Positions 15,606 to 24,733 of a DNA stretch of 43,114 bases are shown in pieces; position 1 is the stretch's first letter, and each line of letters begins with the position of its first letter. The notes under the pieces are model-generated. The model was not told the origin of the DNA and ran no database searches. It worked only from the letters and a program-made list of their open reading frames with translations. The DNA comes from Ruminococcus flavefaciens (GTDB lineage Bacteria > Bacillota > Clostridia > Oscillospirales > Ruminococcaceae). The DNA lies in NCBI GenBank assembly GCA_023662725.1, contig JAMPIL010000014.1:1-43114 (forward strand). Reading direction: 5' to 3'. The translations under genes and the position numbers were made by a program.

Positions 15606-15726
15606 TGTCTTGACGCTACCGCTCACCGCCCGCCTTACAGGCATCTTTCCGTCTTTCTGCGTTAAAAATACTTGAAATATGAAAAATACACCTGCAATCC
15701 GAGCATTCGGATAGTGTCAACACACC
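15604..15726. repeat. 123-bp intergenic element with terminal inverted repeats
   Basis: GGTGTCTTGAC (15604-15614) and GTCAACACACC (15716-15726) match at 10 of 11 positions as inverted repeats. The inside has a C/G-rich stretch (CACCGCCCGCCTTACAGGC) and a small TCCGA/TCGGA hairpin, unlike the flanking AT-rich DNA, and no reading frame. It may be a miniature mobile or repetitive element. Confidence 0.5.
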
Positions 15727-15738
15727 CTAAAAATTAAT

Positions 15739-15785
15739 GCCGCACAAAATTCACGTCAGAATTTTGATGCGGTCTTTTCTTTTTA
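15739..15785. terminator. Bidirectional terminator between CNNM and carboxypeptidase genes
   Basis: CCGCACAAAATTC pairs with GAATTTTGATGCGG (small bulge) and is followed on the plus strand by TCTTTTCTTTTT. The minus strand after the stem reads CATTAATTTTT, so it can also serve the convergent carboxypeptidase gene. Confidence 0.8.
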
Positions 15786-16916
15786 ATGATAATATGAGTC
15801 GATGCCAAAATATTCCTCAAGGCAAATTCCTCTTTTATAGCACTCAGTAGCAACCTTTGAACCGACATAACGGATATGCCAAGGCTCGTATTGATAACCT
15901 GTAATATCTTCTTTTCCCTTGGGATAGCGAATAACAAAACCATATTCATGGGCGTGTTCAGCAAGCCAGGCAGATTCCGGAGTAGCTCCGAATGCGTCGT
16001 CAATAGTATTGCAGTCTATTACAAGACCTGTCTGATGCTCAGAAAATCCCGGACGTGCAGAATAAGTATCAGCCACCTCAACGCCGTCGGATGCAACATA
16101 ATTATTATAAATAATATCCTGATCGTAGTAAGAACGATAACCCGAGCCTATCCAAAGATTAAGCCCTTCCTTAGCAGCAGCGCTTGAAAGAGCCTGAAAA
16201 TGTTCCGAACAAATTGGTTCGAGTCCCGGATTGAAATCAGCGGGCATACTATAAGTTTTATTTGCAATGAGTATACCATCTTTATAAGTAAGCCCGTCCA
16301 TATCATAAACAGGCGGAGGAGGAGCCTCAGCCAGATTAACTGGCTGAGTAGTTCCGTTTTCATCATTTGAAGTCTGCTGCACACCGCCGTCTGCAACGAC
16401 TACTTTAACCTGAATTTCCTTAGTCGGATCTGCTGCCGATCTGAGAGTGATGTAGCACTCTCCTGCTCCTACAGCAGTAATATGACCCCATTCGTCAACA
16501 GTTGCGACCTTTTCATCACTTGAAGACCATCTTTCATCGGCTTCAGACGAACCTTCCGGATATTCCTGAACATAAGGCATATCAGTTCCGCCGATATCAA
16601 GATAAATACTGTATTTATCAAGCTTAAAACCGCTGTTGTTGCTTCCATCAGGATTTGTGACCGGAGCTGTGGTAGTTGAAGTTGTCGTCATCGAACCATC
16701 CTGAGTAGTTGTAACCATTGTCGTAACGCTGTTCTTATTCTCAGTCGGCTTAGTATTTCCGCCCTTTTTCGTATCATCCTTCGAGCAGGCTTTAGCTATG
16801 AGGAGAATGAAAATAAGCACAAGAAGAGCAATAACTCCAAGAGCAATAAGCTGTCTTTTTCTTGCTGTTTCTTTTGAAACTCTTTTTCTTGGTCTTTGGT
16901 AATTATTATTGTCCAT
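15783..16916 (-). CDS. D-alanyl-D-alanine carboxypeptidase (VanY/M15B) with Ig-like domain
   Basis: A 377-residue membrane-anchored peptidoglycan hydrolase. A basic N-terminus (RPRKRVSKETARKR) precedes one membrane helix (~24-43), then a Thr-rich linker (~60-90). A bacterial Ig-like (BIG2) domain spans ~95-175 (WSSSDEKVATVDEWGHITAV, then GAGECYITL). The M15B peptidase domain (~215-370) keeps its zinc ligands: His294 and Asp301 in SEHQTGLVID and His347 in EPWHIRYVG. It should remove terminal D-Ala from peptidoglycan stems. A promoter lies at 16982-17010; the gene is divergent from the flippase. No vanRS-like regulator is nearby, so general wall maturation is more likely than glycopeptide resistance. 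Confidence 0.94.
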   Translation of the reverse strand: MDNNNYQRPRKRVSKETARKRQLIALGVIALLVLIFILLIAKACSKDDTKKGGNTKPTENKNSVTTMVTTTQDGSMTTTSTTTAPVTNPDGSNNSGFKLDKYSIYLDIGGTDMPYVQEYPEGSSEADERWSSSDEKVATVDEWGHITAVGAGECYITLRSAADPTKEIQVKVVVADGGVQQTSNDENGTTQPVNLAEAPPPPVYDMDGLTYKDGILIANKTYSMPADFNPGLEPICSEHFQALSSAAAKEGLNLWIGSGYRSYYDQDIIYNNYVASDGVEVADTYSARPGFSEHQTGLVIDCNTIDDAFGATPESAWLAEHAHEYGFVIRYPKGKEDITGYQYEPWHIRYVGSKVATECYKRGICLEEYFGIDSYYH

Positions 16917-16981
16917 ACTTGCATATTCCTTTCTTTTAATATGTATTTTTAAAATGGGATAAATACTTATATCCTTTTTAT

Positions 16982-17010
16982 ATTATATCACAGCCTCAAT
17001 GAAATGTCAC
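16982..17010 (-). promoter_or_regulatory. Promoter of the carboxypeptidase gene
   Basis: Minus-strand GTGACA (17005-17010), 17-base spacer, TATAAT (16982-16987). Confidence 0.8.
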
Positions 17011-17153
17011 GCACTTTTACAGCTAATTTGCAAATTTCTTGCACTTTAACCTATAAATGAATAATTTTTTGTAATTTCCTACAAATCCAATTTCAAGCGT
17101 TTGATTAATTGCTGGATAAATAAGTAATTTTTATAGAAAAATTCCGGAAACTA

Positions 17154-17182
17154 ATGACAAACCTGCCAATCTGTGTTATAAT
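17154..17182 (+). promoter_or_regulatory. Promoter of the flippase gene
   Basis: ATGACA (17154-17159), 17-base spacer, TATAAT (17177-17182). It lies about 40 bases before the start codon. Confidence 0.8.
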
Positions 17183-17223
17183 ATAATAATATACATAAGA
17201 AAATATGGAGTGTGATAAAAAGA

Positions 17224-18645
17224 ATGAACAAATATAAAAAGCTTGCATTTAATACAATGATTTTCGCAATCGGAAGTTTTGGCTCTAAAATTCTTGTTAT
17301 ACTGCTTACACGTTTATATTCAAGCAATATCAGTCCGGCAGACAGCAGCACAAAAGAACTTCTTGAAATTACAGCAAACTTCCTGCTTCCGATCTTCACA
17401 TTCTCTATGACCGAAGCGGTTATCCGTTACGGTCTTGATAAAAAATACGATAAAGGCGAAGTTTTCACAACGGCAAGCTGTCTTAACGCTATAGGACTTA
17501 TACTTATGTTTGTAATAGCGCCGTTGCTGAAACTAATTGACTTTATAGACGGTTATCTGATAATGCTTCTGGTGTATGTCTGCACATCTGCATTCCGTTC
17601 GCTCTGCTCTCAATTTGTAAGAGCGAAAGGAATGGTCAAGCTTTTCTCACTCGACGGAATCCTCGCAACGCTCACATTATTCATTTTCAACATCATATTT
17701 ATTTCCCAGCTTCATTTCGGCGTAAAAGGCTTCCTGCTTTCAGTAATTCTCTCCGATCTTTGTTCGGCAATATTCCTGTTTATCGCAGCAAATCTGAAGG
17801 AAAACCTGAATATCCGTTATTACAACAAACGTCTTGCAACAAGCATGATGAAATTTGCCGTTCCACTCATTCCAACTGTAGTAATGTGGGTTATAACAGG
17901 CTTCTCCGATCGTCTTTTCATCCGCTATATGCACAGCGACACAGTTTCACTCGGTAAAGATGCAGCAGGAATTTACGGTTATGCGACAAAAATACCGAAT
18001 CTTATATCAATGGTTTCAACCATTTTCTTTCAGGCATGGAATATGTCGGCGATCATGGAAAACGATTCCGAAGACCGCAGCCAGTTCTATGAAAAGGTTT
18101 ACGGAGCATACGAAGCTATATTATTTATCGCATCCGGATTCCTTATCGCCGGAGTTCAGATCATAACGCCGTTTTTCGTAAGCACGAAAAATTTCGGAGC
18201 ATACGGAGCGGTCTACAAATACACTCCCGTGCTTGTAGTTGCTGCACTGTTTATGTGCCTTGACCAGTTCCTCAGCAGCATCTATACTGCAACCAAGCAT
18301 ACCAAAAATTCTTTCTGGACAAGTTTTGTCGCAAGCATAGCAAACATCGTCCTCAACTTTTTTCTCATTCCCGAATGGGGCATACAAGGAGCCGCTATTG
18401 CAACATTCCTCAGCTATTATCTCTGCTTCTGGGCAAGAATCATCGACGCACGATACTACGTTCCTTTTAAATTCAACGGAATCAAGTCGCTCCTGAATAC
18501 AACAGCGCTCCTTTTAATGTGCTGGATAATAATAGCAAAACCCGCTGTTTACGGTCTTTGGACAGTAATACTGCTTACATTTGTAATATGCAGCAATTAC
18601 AACGCTCTCAGCGTAACGCTTAAAAAACTTTTTAACCGAAGATAA
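17224..18645 (+). CDS. Polysaccharide flippase (MATE/PST-like oligosaccharide transporter)
   Basis: A 473-residue polytopic membrane protein with about 12-14 predicted helices, of the polysaccharide-biosynthesis (Wzx/RfbX/MurJ-related) transporter superfamily. Typical features are the N-terminal KLAFNTMIFAIGSFGSKIL, a mid-protein AVPLIPTVVMWVITGFSDR, and the late IPEWGIQGAAIATFLSYYL segment. Such proteins flip lipid-linked glycans across the membrane. I chose the ATG at 17224; a GTG at 17212 lies too close (1 base) to the GGAG at 17207-17210, while the ATG is rather far (13 bases), so the start is not certain. No glycosyltransferase is adjacent, so the glycan is unknown. Confidence 0.88.
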   Translation: MNKYKKLAFNTMIFAIGSFGSKILVILLTRLYSSNISPADSSTKELLEITANFLLPIFTFSMTEAVIRYGLDKKYDKGEVFTTASCLNAIGLILMFVIAPLLKLIDFIDGYLIMLLVYVCTSAFRSLCSQFVRAKGMVKLFSLDGILATLTLFIFNIIFISQLHFGVKGFLLSVILSDLCSAIFLFIAANLKENLNIRYYNKRLATSMMKFAVPLIPTVVMWVITGFSDRLFIRYMHSDTVSLGKDAAGIYGYATKIPNLISMVSTIFFQAWNMSAIMENDSEDRSQFYEKVYGAYEAILFIASGFLIAGVQIITPFFVSTKNFGAYGAVYKYTPVLVVAALFMCLDQFLSSIYTATKHTKNSFWTSFVASIANIVLNFFLIPEWGIQGAAIATFLSYYLCFWARIIDARYYVPFKFNGIKSLLNTTALLLMCWIIIAKPAVYGLWTVILLTFVICSNYNALSVTLKKLFNRR

Positions 18646-18648
18646 TAA

Positions 18649-18690
18649 AAATCACCCCGATAAGACATTGATCTTTTCGGGGATTTTATC
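18649..18690. terminator. Convergent terminator after the flippase gene
   Basis: CCCCGA and TCGGGG arms around a 16-base loop, flanked by AATC/GATT-like complementarity and followed by ATTTTATC. It lies between convergent genes and can serve either. Confidence 0.7.
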
Positions 18691-18711
18691 ATCTGACCGA
18701 TAAGCTGAAAT

Positions 18712-19263
18712 TTATACCAATCTCATTAACTTACAGTTTTCTATTCCTGCACTCCAGAATTTTTCAATCGGTACACCTCTTACTTGACAAACAATACTTG
18801 AATTCATTGCACCATGCCCTACGATAAGTATATCCTTTTCCTGTTGTATCAGCGGCTCAATAATTTCTCTGAGGAATTCTCCGGTTCTTGCATATAGCTC
18901 ATCAAAGCTTTCTGCACCTTCCACCGGAGTTTTATATTTCTCCGGTTCTTTAAAAAAGACATTTATCGGACAATCCGGGATCTGAAAACTATTTTCTATT
19001 CCTTCATACACTCCAAAACACATTTCAACCAATCTATCATCAGTTATGATCGGAATATTTCTGCCTTTCATCAGAATTTCTGCCGTTTCCTTAGCACGAA
19101 TCAGCGGAGAACAATAGCACACATCAAAATGTATATCTTTATATTCCTCCCACGCTTTCTCAGCCATAAGCCTTCCTTCATCATTTAACGGAATGTCTGT
19201 TCTTCCCTGTAATTTACGCTTAGCATTCCATTCTGTTTTTCCGTGTCTTATTATATACAACAT
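18712..19263 (-). CDS. Histidine phosphatase family protein (phosphoglycerate-mutase-like)
   Basis: A 183-residue cofactor-independent-sized member of the histidine phosphatase superfamily. The catalytic RHG is in MLYIIRHGKTEWN, followed by LQGRTDIPLNDEG, a second acidic residue region (CFGVYEG), and the late catalytic His in LIVGHGAMN. Related proteins act as alpha-ribazole phosphatases (CobC) or broad phosphatases; no cobalamin genes are near, so the substrate is open. GGAGG stands 8 bases before the ATG, and a dedicated promoter lies at 19302-19330. It appears monocistronic. Confidence 0.93.
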   Translation of the reverse strand: MLYIIRHGKTEWNAKRKLQGRTDIPLNDEGRLMAEKAWEEYKDIHFDVCYCSPLIRAKETAEILMKGRNIPIITDDRLVEMCFGVYEGIENSFQIPDCPINVFFKEPEKYKTPVEGAESFDELYARTGEFLREIIEPLIQQEKDILIVGHGAMNSSIVCQVRGVPIEKFWSAGIENCKLMRLV

Positions 19264-19301
19264 ACTGTATCCTCCAAAAAGTCTGATTTGTCATTAAAAC
19301 A

Positions 19302-19330
19302 ATTATAGCATCACCCCACAAAAAAGTCAA
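19302..19330 (-). promoter_or_regulatory. Promoter of the histidine phosphatase gene
   Basis: Minus-strand TTGACT (19325-19330), 17-base spacer, TATAAT (19302-19307). It sits immediately downstream of the terminator of the preceding ABC operon. Confidence 0.85.
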
Positions 19331-19332
19331 CG

Positions 19333-19374
19333 ATAAAAGAAGAACGGCTTCTGACACAATTGTCAAAAGCCGTT
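19333..19374 (-). terminator. Terminator of the Gld-like ABC operon
   Basis: Minus-strand arms AACGGCTTTTGACA and TGTCAGAAGCCGTT make a 14-bp stem (one mismatch) with a small loop, followed by CTTCTTTT. It ends just before the next promoter. Confidence 0.85.
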
Positions 19375-19387
19375 TTAAATACTTCTT

Positions 19388-19672
19388 TTATTTTACATTA
19401 AGAGCTTTTTCAAGCCAGACGCTTGCGATATCAAGAGCCTCGTAAAGTCCGCAATCCTTTTCGGTGTTCTTCACAAAAGCTTTCATCGGATCAGAAGAAT
19501 CTGTCGCCATCTGAATTACTCTTACCTTAGAAGCAATTTTCTCTCCGCCGGATTCTTTCGTGGAAAGTATCTGTATCCATATAACATACGGATCGGACAT
19601 AAATCCATAATAAAGCTCATTTCCCTTTCTAACCAGAGGATAACCCTTATACATATAAAATTTTTCGTTCAT
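19388..19672 (-). CDS. Small hypothetical protein at the end of the ABC operon
   Basis: A 94-residue protein I do not recognise, with no membrane segment or signal peptide. It opens MNEKFYMYKGYPLVRKGNE and contains a beta-rich middle (DPYVIWIQILSTKESGG) and a helical C-terminus (LYEALDIASVWLEKAL). The ATG at 19672 has a GGGGGG tract 7 bases upstream; an in-frame ATG at 19687 overlaps that tract and is less likely. It lies 46 bases after the DUF4340 gene and before the operon terminator, so it is probably cotranscribed. Sequence gives no function. Confidence 0.7.
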   Translation of the reverse strand: MNEKFYMYKGYPLVRKGNELYYGFMSDPYVIWIQILSTKESGGEKIASKVRVIQMATDSSDPMKAFVKNTEKDCGLYEALDIASVWLEKALNVK

Positions 19673-19718
19673 TATTATACCCCCCATTTCCGTAACTTCC
19701 TATTAAGGAAGTCTCTTA

Positions 19719-21302
19719 TTATTTCCAAGTTTTTATAAATTCTTCTCCGGTTTCAAGTTTCTTAATGTTTTCAATAAGATTTTTCACATAAGATTTACTT
19801 CCGAAGAATTTGCTTTCGCCGTCAACAGTTATAAGAACTGTCATAGCTGAGTAGTCGTAGAAATCGATTGCGTAGGTTTTATCGAGATAGCTGTCGTGAT
19901 ATTTCAGTGAAACCATTGGCTTTTCTGATGGAACAGTCACGTCTATTGCAAAATCCTCTGCATTAGCGGAAATCAGGTATGCATAAAGCTGTCTGTAGCG
20001 TTCAGCGTCGATATCTTTGCCGTTATAATCAACAACAAAATCCTCTGTTCTGCTTTCCGGACGAGCCTTATTCGGATCGATAGGATCAATCTTGAACTCA
20101 GCAGATTCACCTGTGTTGCATTCAAGGCTAAGCTCATCTATATTCCAAACAAAGTTTGCGATCATGATTCTTGAAGCAATATCAATAGGCATAACCGTAA
20201 CCCATTTTGCGTTATCAGGAGAAACAGTATAAATAATGTCAGTACCATCGAGCATCGCATAGCAGTAGCGGCTATCGTCCTCTTCATCGGTGATGATATC
20301 GCTGAGCAGCAGAACATATTCGTTTCCGTCATCGCAGCTCATAGTCACACGGCAGAACGGATCGTCAAGACCTACAGTGGCAATATCCTCATCCGTACAG
20401 TTGAATGCATGGATTCCGGAAGCGGTAAGACCAAACATTCCGTTGGTTATATCAGTTGATTTTTCAACCGTAAGATATGCGCTTATCGGTTCGACCATTT
20501 CATGAGTAGCCGAAGTTCCTCCGGCATTGGAGTCGCCGCTTGTTTCACCGTATTCAAGAACGATATCGTAATCTAAATCTTTACGGTCAACAACAAGACT
20601 TTCGACTATCGGATAATCAGCTTCTGCCGGTTCTTCAAGAATAGTTTTCTTAATAAAGTCTTTTACCGGCTTATAATAATTATTGATCTTTGAATTTGAA
20701 ACGGTATAAACAGTATTGCTTCCCTCGACTCTGAAATAAGTTTCGCCCTTATTTGCGGGATTAACGATTCCGACATAAAACTTTTTAACATTGCCGGATT
20801 CATACGTCAGCTCGGCAGAGATAACCGGATCATCAAGACCGAATTTTGCCAGATTTTCGCAGTTTTCTTCAATAACAGAAGCAGAAGTAAGTCCGTTGAT
20901 GTTATTGATAAGCGTAGCCACAAGTGAATTGTCAAGCGGAAGACTTTCATATCCGTCCAAAGTATACTTAGCGGCAATCGTTTCTGTCGGGGGATCTGTC
21001 ATAATAATATGAAGCGTGTCGGTCTCGTTTACAACGTCCAGACTTTTCACAGTTCCTCTTAAAGCCTGAACAGGATTTTCATCATTGGGATCCGGAGCTT
21101 CCGAAAGCGGAACAGGGAGCTTATCGCTGTCTTCAATAAGAATTATTCCCTGTCCGACAGCGCTTGTGAGCGAAATATCTGAAAGCGAAGCGCTGCTCTC
21201 TGAATTATCTTTTGGTTCAGTAAGCTTCATAACGGCAAGACCGCCACCGAGAACAACAAGAACTGCGCCCAATCCGATTATTCCCTTAACCTGTTTTTTC
21301 AT
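19719..21302 (-). CDS. DUF4340-domain exported protein of Gld-like ABC operon
   Basis: A 527-residue protein with an N-terminal membrane helix (~7-26) and a large extracytoplasmic portion. Repeated segments (FGLDDPVISAELTY and VGLDDPFCRVTMSC, each followed by a YVG-like or VLL strand) are the hallmark of DUF4340. DUF4340 genes usually follow GldG-type genes in ABC export operons. The start overlaps the stop of the GldG-like gene by 4 bases (ATGA), so they are translationally coupled. No catalytic residues are apparent; a structural or substrate-handling part of the transporter is inferred. Confidence 0.88.
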   Translation of the reverse strand: MKKQVKGIIGLGAVLVVLGGGLAVMKLTEPKDNSESSASLSDISLTSAVGQGIILIEDSDKLPVPLSEAPDPNDENPVQALRGTVKSLDVVNETDTLHIIMTDPPTETIAAKYTLDGYESLPLDNSLVATLINNINGLTSASVIEENCENLAKFGLDDPVISAELTYESGNVKKFYVGIVNPANKGETYFRVEGSNTVYTVSNSKINNYYKPVKDFIKKTILEEPAEADYPIVESLVVDRKDLDYDIVLEYGETSGDSNAGGTSATHEMVEPISAYLTVEKSTDITNGMFGLTASGIHAFNCTDEDIATVGLDDPFCRVTMSCDDGNEYVLLLSDIITDEEDDSRYCYAMLDGTDIIYTVSPDNAKWVTVMPIDIASRIMIANFVWNIDELSLECNTGESAEFKIDPIDPNKARPESRTEDFVVDYNGKDIDAERYRQLYAYLISANAEDFAIDVTVPSEKPMVSLKYHDSYLDKTYAIDFYDYSAMTVLITVDGESKFFGSKSYVKNLIENIKKLETGEEFIKTWK

Positions 21303-22897
21303 CGATTTCTTCTCCTTATCAATACAACCAATCCAACAGCCGCAACAAGAACCGGAATCACAATAATTGCAACCTTAATTCCCTTATCTTGCTTGGCTGT
21401 AGGAGCGATAACAGCTCTCTGCAAAGCCTTTTCAGGAATAACAACTCCGTTTTCTTTACCGGTCATCGTATTGAAAATATTCAAAAGAACGTTAGCGTTA
21501 TTGTAAGTGCTTGTCTGAGTAATAAGTTCTTCATCGAACATCATCGAGCTTCCTATAACAAGAACGCTGCTTGAAGTTGTTTCAAACTGATCTTCAATGC
21601 TCTGATAAGTTCTTTTTGAAAGAGCAACAACATCTCTTGCCCCGATCTCTTCTGAAACCTGCTCTCCTTCAGTAAGGACATTAGAAATATACGACATTGC
21701 AGAAGATTGGAGAACAGACGTAAGCTCGTTATCATTATTTTTCGTTAAAAGAGTGATCTCCCTTGAATACGGAGCAACTATCGGAAGAGCCGAATTAGGA
21801 ATATATCCGACAGAATCGCTGTCGTTTATAGAAAGCTGAATGTTTGTAGAACTATTGCCCATTGCATAGTAAACATCGCCTATTATTCTGTTTTCTACCT
21901 GAATATTCCAGTCAGCCAGGAATTCGTCGATATTGTTAAGATTAGTGCTTGCAAGATCAGGAATATAGATCATATTCTTGCCGTACTTCTGATTATTGTA
22001 CATAAAGTCCTGAAGCTTTTCAATGATCGCTTCAGTAAAATCATACTGTGGCATCGGAATAACGATAAGGTCGTATTTTTCAGTATCAAGCTCGTCCTTA
22101 GCTATATCAATATCAGTACATTCATAACCGTTCTTTGCAAGAAGAGTATTTTCAAGAACGCCTACCTGCTTTTCGTAATCAGTTCTGTAAACAGACTGAT
22201 CATTCATTGTTTTTACAAACGCTACATTTACGATATGAGAATCGGTAACGTTCATAATTTCAGAGGTTATGTTGCTTTCTCCGGCAAAAACAAGCGACGG
22301 AGCATTCGATTGAAGCGTAGACTGATCGAACTGGATCATATTGATAATATCAGTTTCGCTTAATACCTTAACTTTATCTCCTGAAGAGAAAACGATATTG
22401 CTTTTTGTGATCTCACCGTTGTAATTATCGGAATACTGAGAAATAGCGTCCGGATCATTATTAAGGTCGACATATCTGACGTTGATCTTTCCGTTGCCAC
22501 CCTGTTTTGAATACATTTCATACTTTTCAAGAATAACAGGAATCATATCATAAGGAAATTCAAGGTTCATACCGTAATAAGCCATGATCATTCTTTCATA
22601 ATATTCAGAATAGGTATTAAAATCGCTTTTTGGCATAGTTACGAGAATATCCACATCATTATTAAGATTTTTAATAACGTCTACAGTTTCATCGCTGAGG
22701 TCGTATCTTTTATCGGCAGTAAGGTCGATTTTCAAAGGAGTTCTTTTCTCCATGACAGAAGCCATAACATTGATGACAACCACGATAGCAACTACAATTG
22801 CGATTGTAATAACCGCCATAGAGCCGTATTTTACTTTTCTGAGAGCCTTCGGCTTTTTTTCAGAAGTTTCGATTTCATTATTTTTCATCTTCATCAT
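21299..22897 (-). CDS. GldG-like ABC transporter auxiliary protein
   Basis: A 532-residue membrane protein. A helix near residues 26-48 leads to a long extracytoplasmic region (ABC_transp_aux / GldG family, with LTADKRYDLSDETVDVIKNL near the start and YDLIVIPMPQYDF in the middle), and a second helix at the C-terminus (~506-527) ends RRRNR. In gliding Bacteroidota GldG partners GldA and GldF; in Firmicutes the operon is found without gliding. Three possible ATGs (22897, 22894, 22888) share one AAGGA site, so the exact start is open by up to three residues. It lies 21 bases after the permease gene. Confidence 0.9.
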   Translation of the reverse strand: MMKMKNNEIETSEKKPKALRKVKYGSMAVITIAIVVAIVVVINVMASVMEKRTPLKIDLTADKRYDLSDETVDVIKNLNNDVDILVTMPKSDFNTYSEYYERMIMAYYGMNLEFPYDMIPVILEKYEMYSKQGGNGKINVRYVDLNNDPDAISQYSDNYNGEITKSNIVFSSGDKVKVLSETDIINMIQFDQSTLQSNAPSLVFAGESNITSEIMNVTDSHIVNVAFVKTMNDQSVYRTDYEKQVGVLENTLLAKNGYECTDIDIAKDELDTEKYDLIVIPMPQYDFTEAIIEKLQDFMYNNQKYGKNMIYIPDLASTNLNNIDEFLADWNIQVENRIIGDVYYAMGNSSTNIQLSINDSDSVGYIPNSALPIVAPYSREITLLTKNNDNELTSVLQSSAMSYISNVLTEGEQVSEEIGARDVVALSKRTYQSIEDQFETTSSSVLVIGSSMMFDEELITQTSTYNNANVLLNIFNTMTGKENGVVIPEKALQRAVIAPTAKQDKGIKVAIIVIPVLVAAVGLVVLIRRRNR

Positions 22898-22918
22898 ACC
22901 ATCCTTTCCAAAAAGTTA

Positions 22919-23626
22919 TCAGCTCCAGCGTTTTTTCTCTAAAACCTTAATAGTAAAGAAATTAAAGAGAAAAGCGGTACTGATGAAGAAGAGTATGCTT
23001 CCGGCGCTGAAAACACCGGTTGTGAATTCAACATACCTTGAACGGAATGAAAGAGCAGAAAGAACATCGAGAACCTTATCGTTTGAAATTCTTCCAAGGA
23101 ACATATCGTCGTAAACATAAAGAATAAGCATAACCACAAAGCTTACAACAGCGGCGGTCATCTGATTTTCCGTAAGGGAAGATACAAAAAGACCGATAGC
23201 AATAAATGCGGCTCCGAGGAAAAGCATTGCCACATAGTTTCCGATAAGAGTCGGCCAGACAACATTGCCAAGATATTTAAGAATTATCGCATAAATAAAT
23301 ATAATGCTTTCAGCGATAACAAAAAGAGTAAATGCAGCCAAAAACTTACCGAGAACAAGTTCCCAAAGGCTTATCGGAGCTGTAAGGAGTCCCTGATCCG
23401 TCTTGTTTTTCTTTTCCTCGCTTAAAAGTCTCATAGTGAGAACAGGGATAAGGAAAATAAAAATAATAAACATTGAAACGAACATAGGTGAAGTATCGGT
23501 TATTTTCGAGCTGAGAACATCAGTATAAAAGAAATATCCGGAAAATGCATAAAATACCGTTAAGAAAACATATCCCAGCCCTGATGTAAAAAATGCACCC
23601 ATTTCACGTCTGTAAATTGCGCCCAT
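22919..23626 (-). CDS. ABC-2 type permease (GldF-like)
   Basis: A 235-residue integral membrane protein with six helices. The N-terminal IYRREMGAFFTSGLGYVF and the RLLSEEKKNKTDQGLLTAP loop are typical of ABC-2 permeases of the GldF/NosY group. Its start overlaps the stop codon of the ATPase gene by one base (TAATG). It should form the membrane channel of the complex with the ATPase upstream. Substrate unknown. Confidence 0.93.
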   Translation of the reverse strand: MGAIYRREMGAFFTSGLGYVFLTVFYAFSGYFFYTDVLSSKITDTSPMFVSMFIIFIFLIPVLTMRLLSEEKKNKTDQGLLTAPISLWELVLGKFLAAFTLFVIAESIIFIYAIILKYLGNVVWPTLIGNYVAMLFLGAAFIAIGLFVSSLTENQMTAAVVSFVVMLILYVYDDMFLGRISNDKVLDVLSALSFRSRYVEFTTGVFSAGSILFFISTAFLFNFFTIKVLEKKRWS

Positions 23627-24708
23627 TATTCATCGTCCTCCTTTTTATACTCATCGCCGTCAGCATCGGAAGCTTCAGCGGCTTCGTCTGCCGTAACAAG
23701 ATTTATTCTCGGACGGGGTTTACTTTCGGTCTTGTTTTTTTCGTCATTATTTCCCAGATCCTCACCCATAGTAATTTTAAGGAATATATCCTCAAGAGTA
23801 AGGTCTGAAAGCTGAAGCATAAGAATATTCCAGCCTTTTTCTCTGCAAAGCTCGTTGATGCTGCGGCGGACATCGGTCTGACCGTCGGTTTCAACGTCGA
23901 AATCATAGATTCCCTTTTCACGTTCCATATCGGCACGAACGTATTTCACTCCGTTGATCGCCTTTATAGCGGCAGTAATTTCAGCTTTATCGGAAGCGGT
24001 ATGAGTTGCGCCTTCGATACGCAGAGTCATTTTATGCTCATTTGTAATATTCTTTGCGATCTCGTCCGCCGTACCGTCAGCAGCAACAGTTCCTTTGTTG
24101 ATAATAATTATCCTGTCGCAAACCGCCTGAATTTCCGGCAGAATATGTGATGAAAGAATAACGGTGTGTCTTTTTCCGAGCTTTTTGATAAGAGTTCTTA
24201 TCTCGATGATCTGATTCGGGTCAAGACCGACAGTCGGCTCGTCCAGAATAAGAACTGGCGGATTATTTATAAGCGCCTGAGCAAGACCGACTCTCTGCTT
24301 ATAACCCTTTGAAAGATTTTTTATAATTCTTTTTCTAACATCCGTGATTTTACAAAGATTGCACACATCGTTAAGATGAGCCTTTCTTGGAAGCTTACAC
24401 TTCTTCAAGTCAAACATAAAATCGAGATATGCGTCAACAGTCATATCGAGATAAAGCGGCGGGATTTCGGGAAGATAGCCGATATTAGCCTTTGCCTTTT
24501 TCGGTTCTTCAAGAATATCATTGCCGTTGATAAGAATATGTCCCTCTGTTGAGGAGATATATCCGGTAAGCATATTCATAGTCGTAGATTTTCCGGCGCC
24601 GTTAGGCCCGAGAAATCCGAGGATTTCTCCTTTTTCAACTTTAAAGCTGATATTATTTACAGCGAGTTTGTCGCCGTATCTTTTTGTAAGGTTTTTAACC
24701 TCAATCAT
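23626..24708 (-). CDS. ABC transporter ATP-binding protein (GldA-like)
   Basis: A 360-residue ATPase. Walker A is GFLGPNGAGKSTTMN (~33-47), the signature is LSKGYKQRVGLAQAL, Walker B is VLILDEPTVGLD, and the H-loop is SSHILPE. After the core a ~100-residue regulatory-type domain follows, and a charged tail (~320-360, GDEYKKEDDE) that is unusual in length and acidity. AAGGAGGG precedes the ATG. It is the first gene of the four- or five-gene operon reading down to 19388. Confidence 0.95.
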   Translation of the reverse strand: MIEVKNLTKRYGDKLAVNNISFKVEKGEILGFLGPNGAGKSTTMNMLTGYISSTEGHILINGNDILEEPKKAKANIGYLPEIPPLYLDMTVDAYLDFMFDLKKCKLPRKAHLNDVCNLCKITDVRKRIIKNLSKGYKQRVGLAQALINNPPVLILDEPTVGLDPNQIIEIRTLIKKLGKRHTVILSSHILPEIQAVCDRIIIINKGTVAADGTADEIAKNITNEHKMTLRIEGATHTASDKAEITAAIKAINGVKYVRADMEREKGIYDFDVETDGQTDVRRSINELCREKGWNILMLQLSDLTLEDIFLKITMGEDLGNNDEKNKTESKPRPRINLVTADEAAEASDADGDEYKKEDDE

Positions 24709-24733
24709 CAGGTTCCCTCCTTAAATCAGAGTT

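Larger units (their letters stand above)
16917..17223. other. Divergent intergenic region with two promoters
   Basis: 307 AT-rich bases between the carboxypeptidase and flippase genes. They hold one promoter for each direction (16982-17010 minus, 17154-17182 plus), both with an xTGACA-type -35 box and TATAAT at 17 bases. No RNA gene or further frame is supported between them. Confidence 0.7.
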
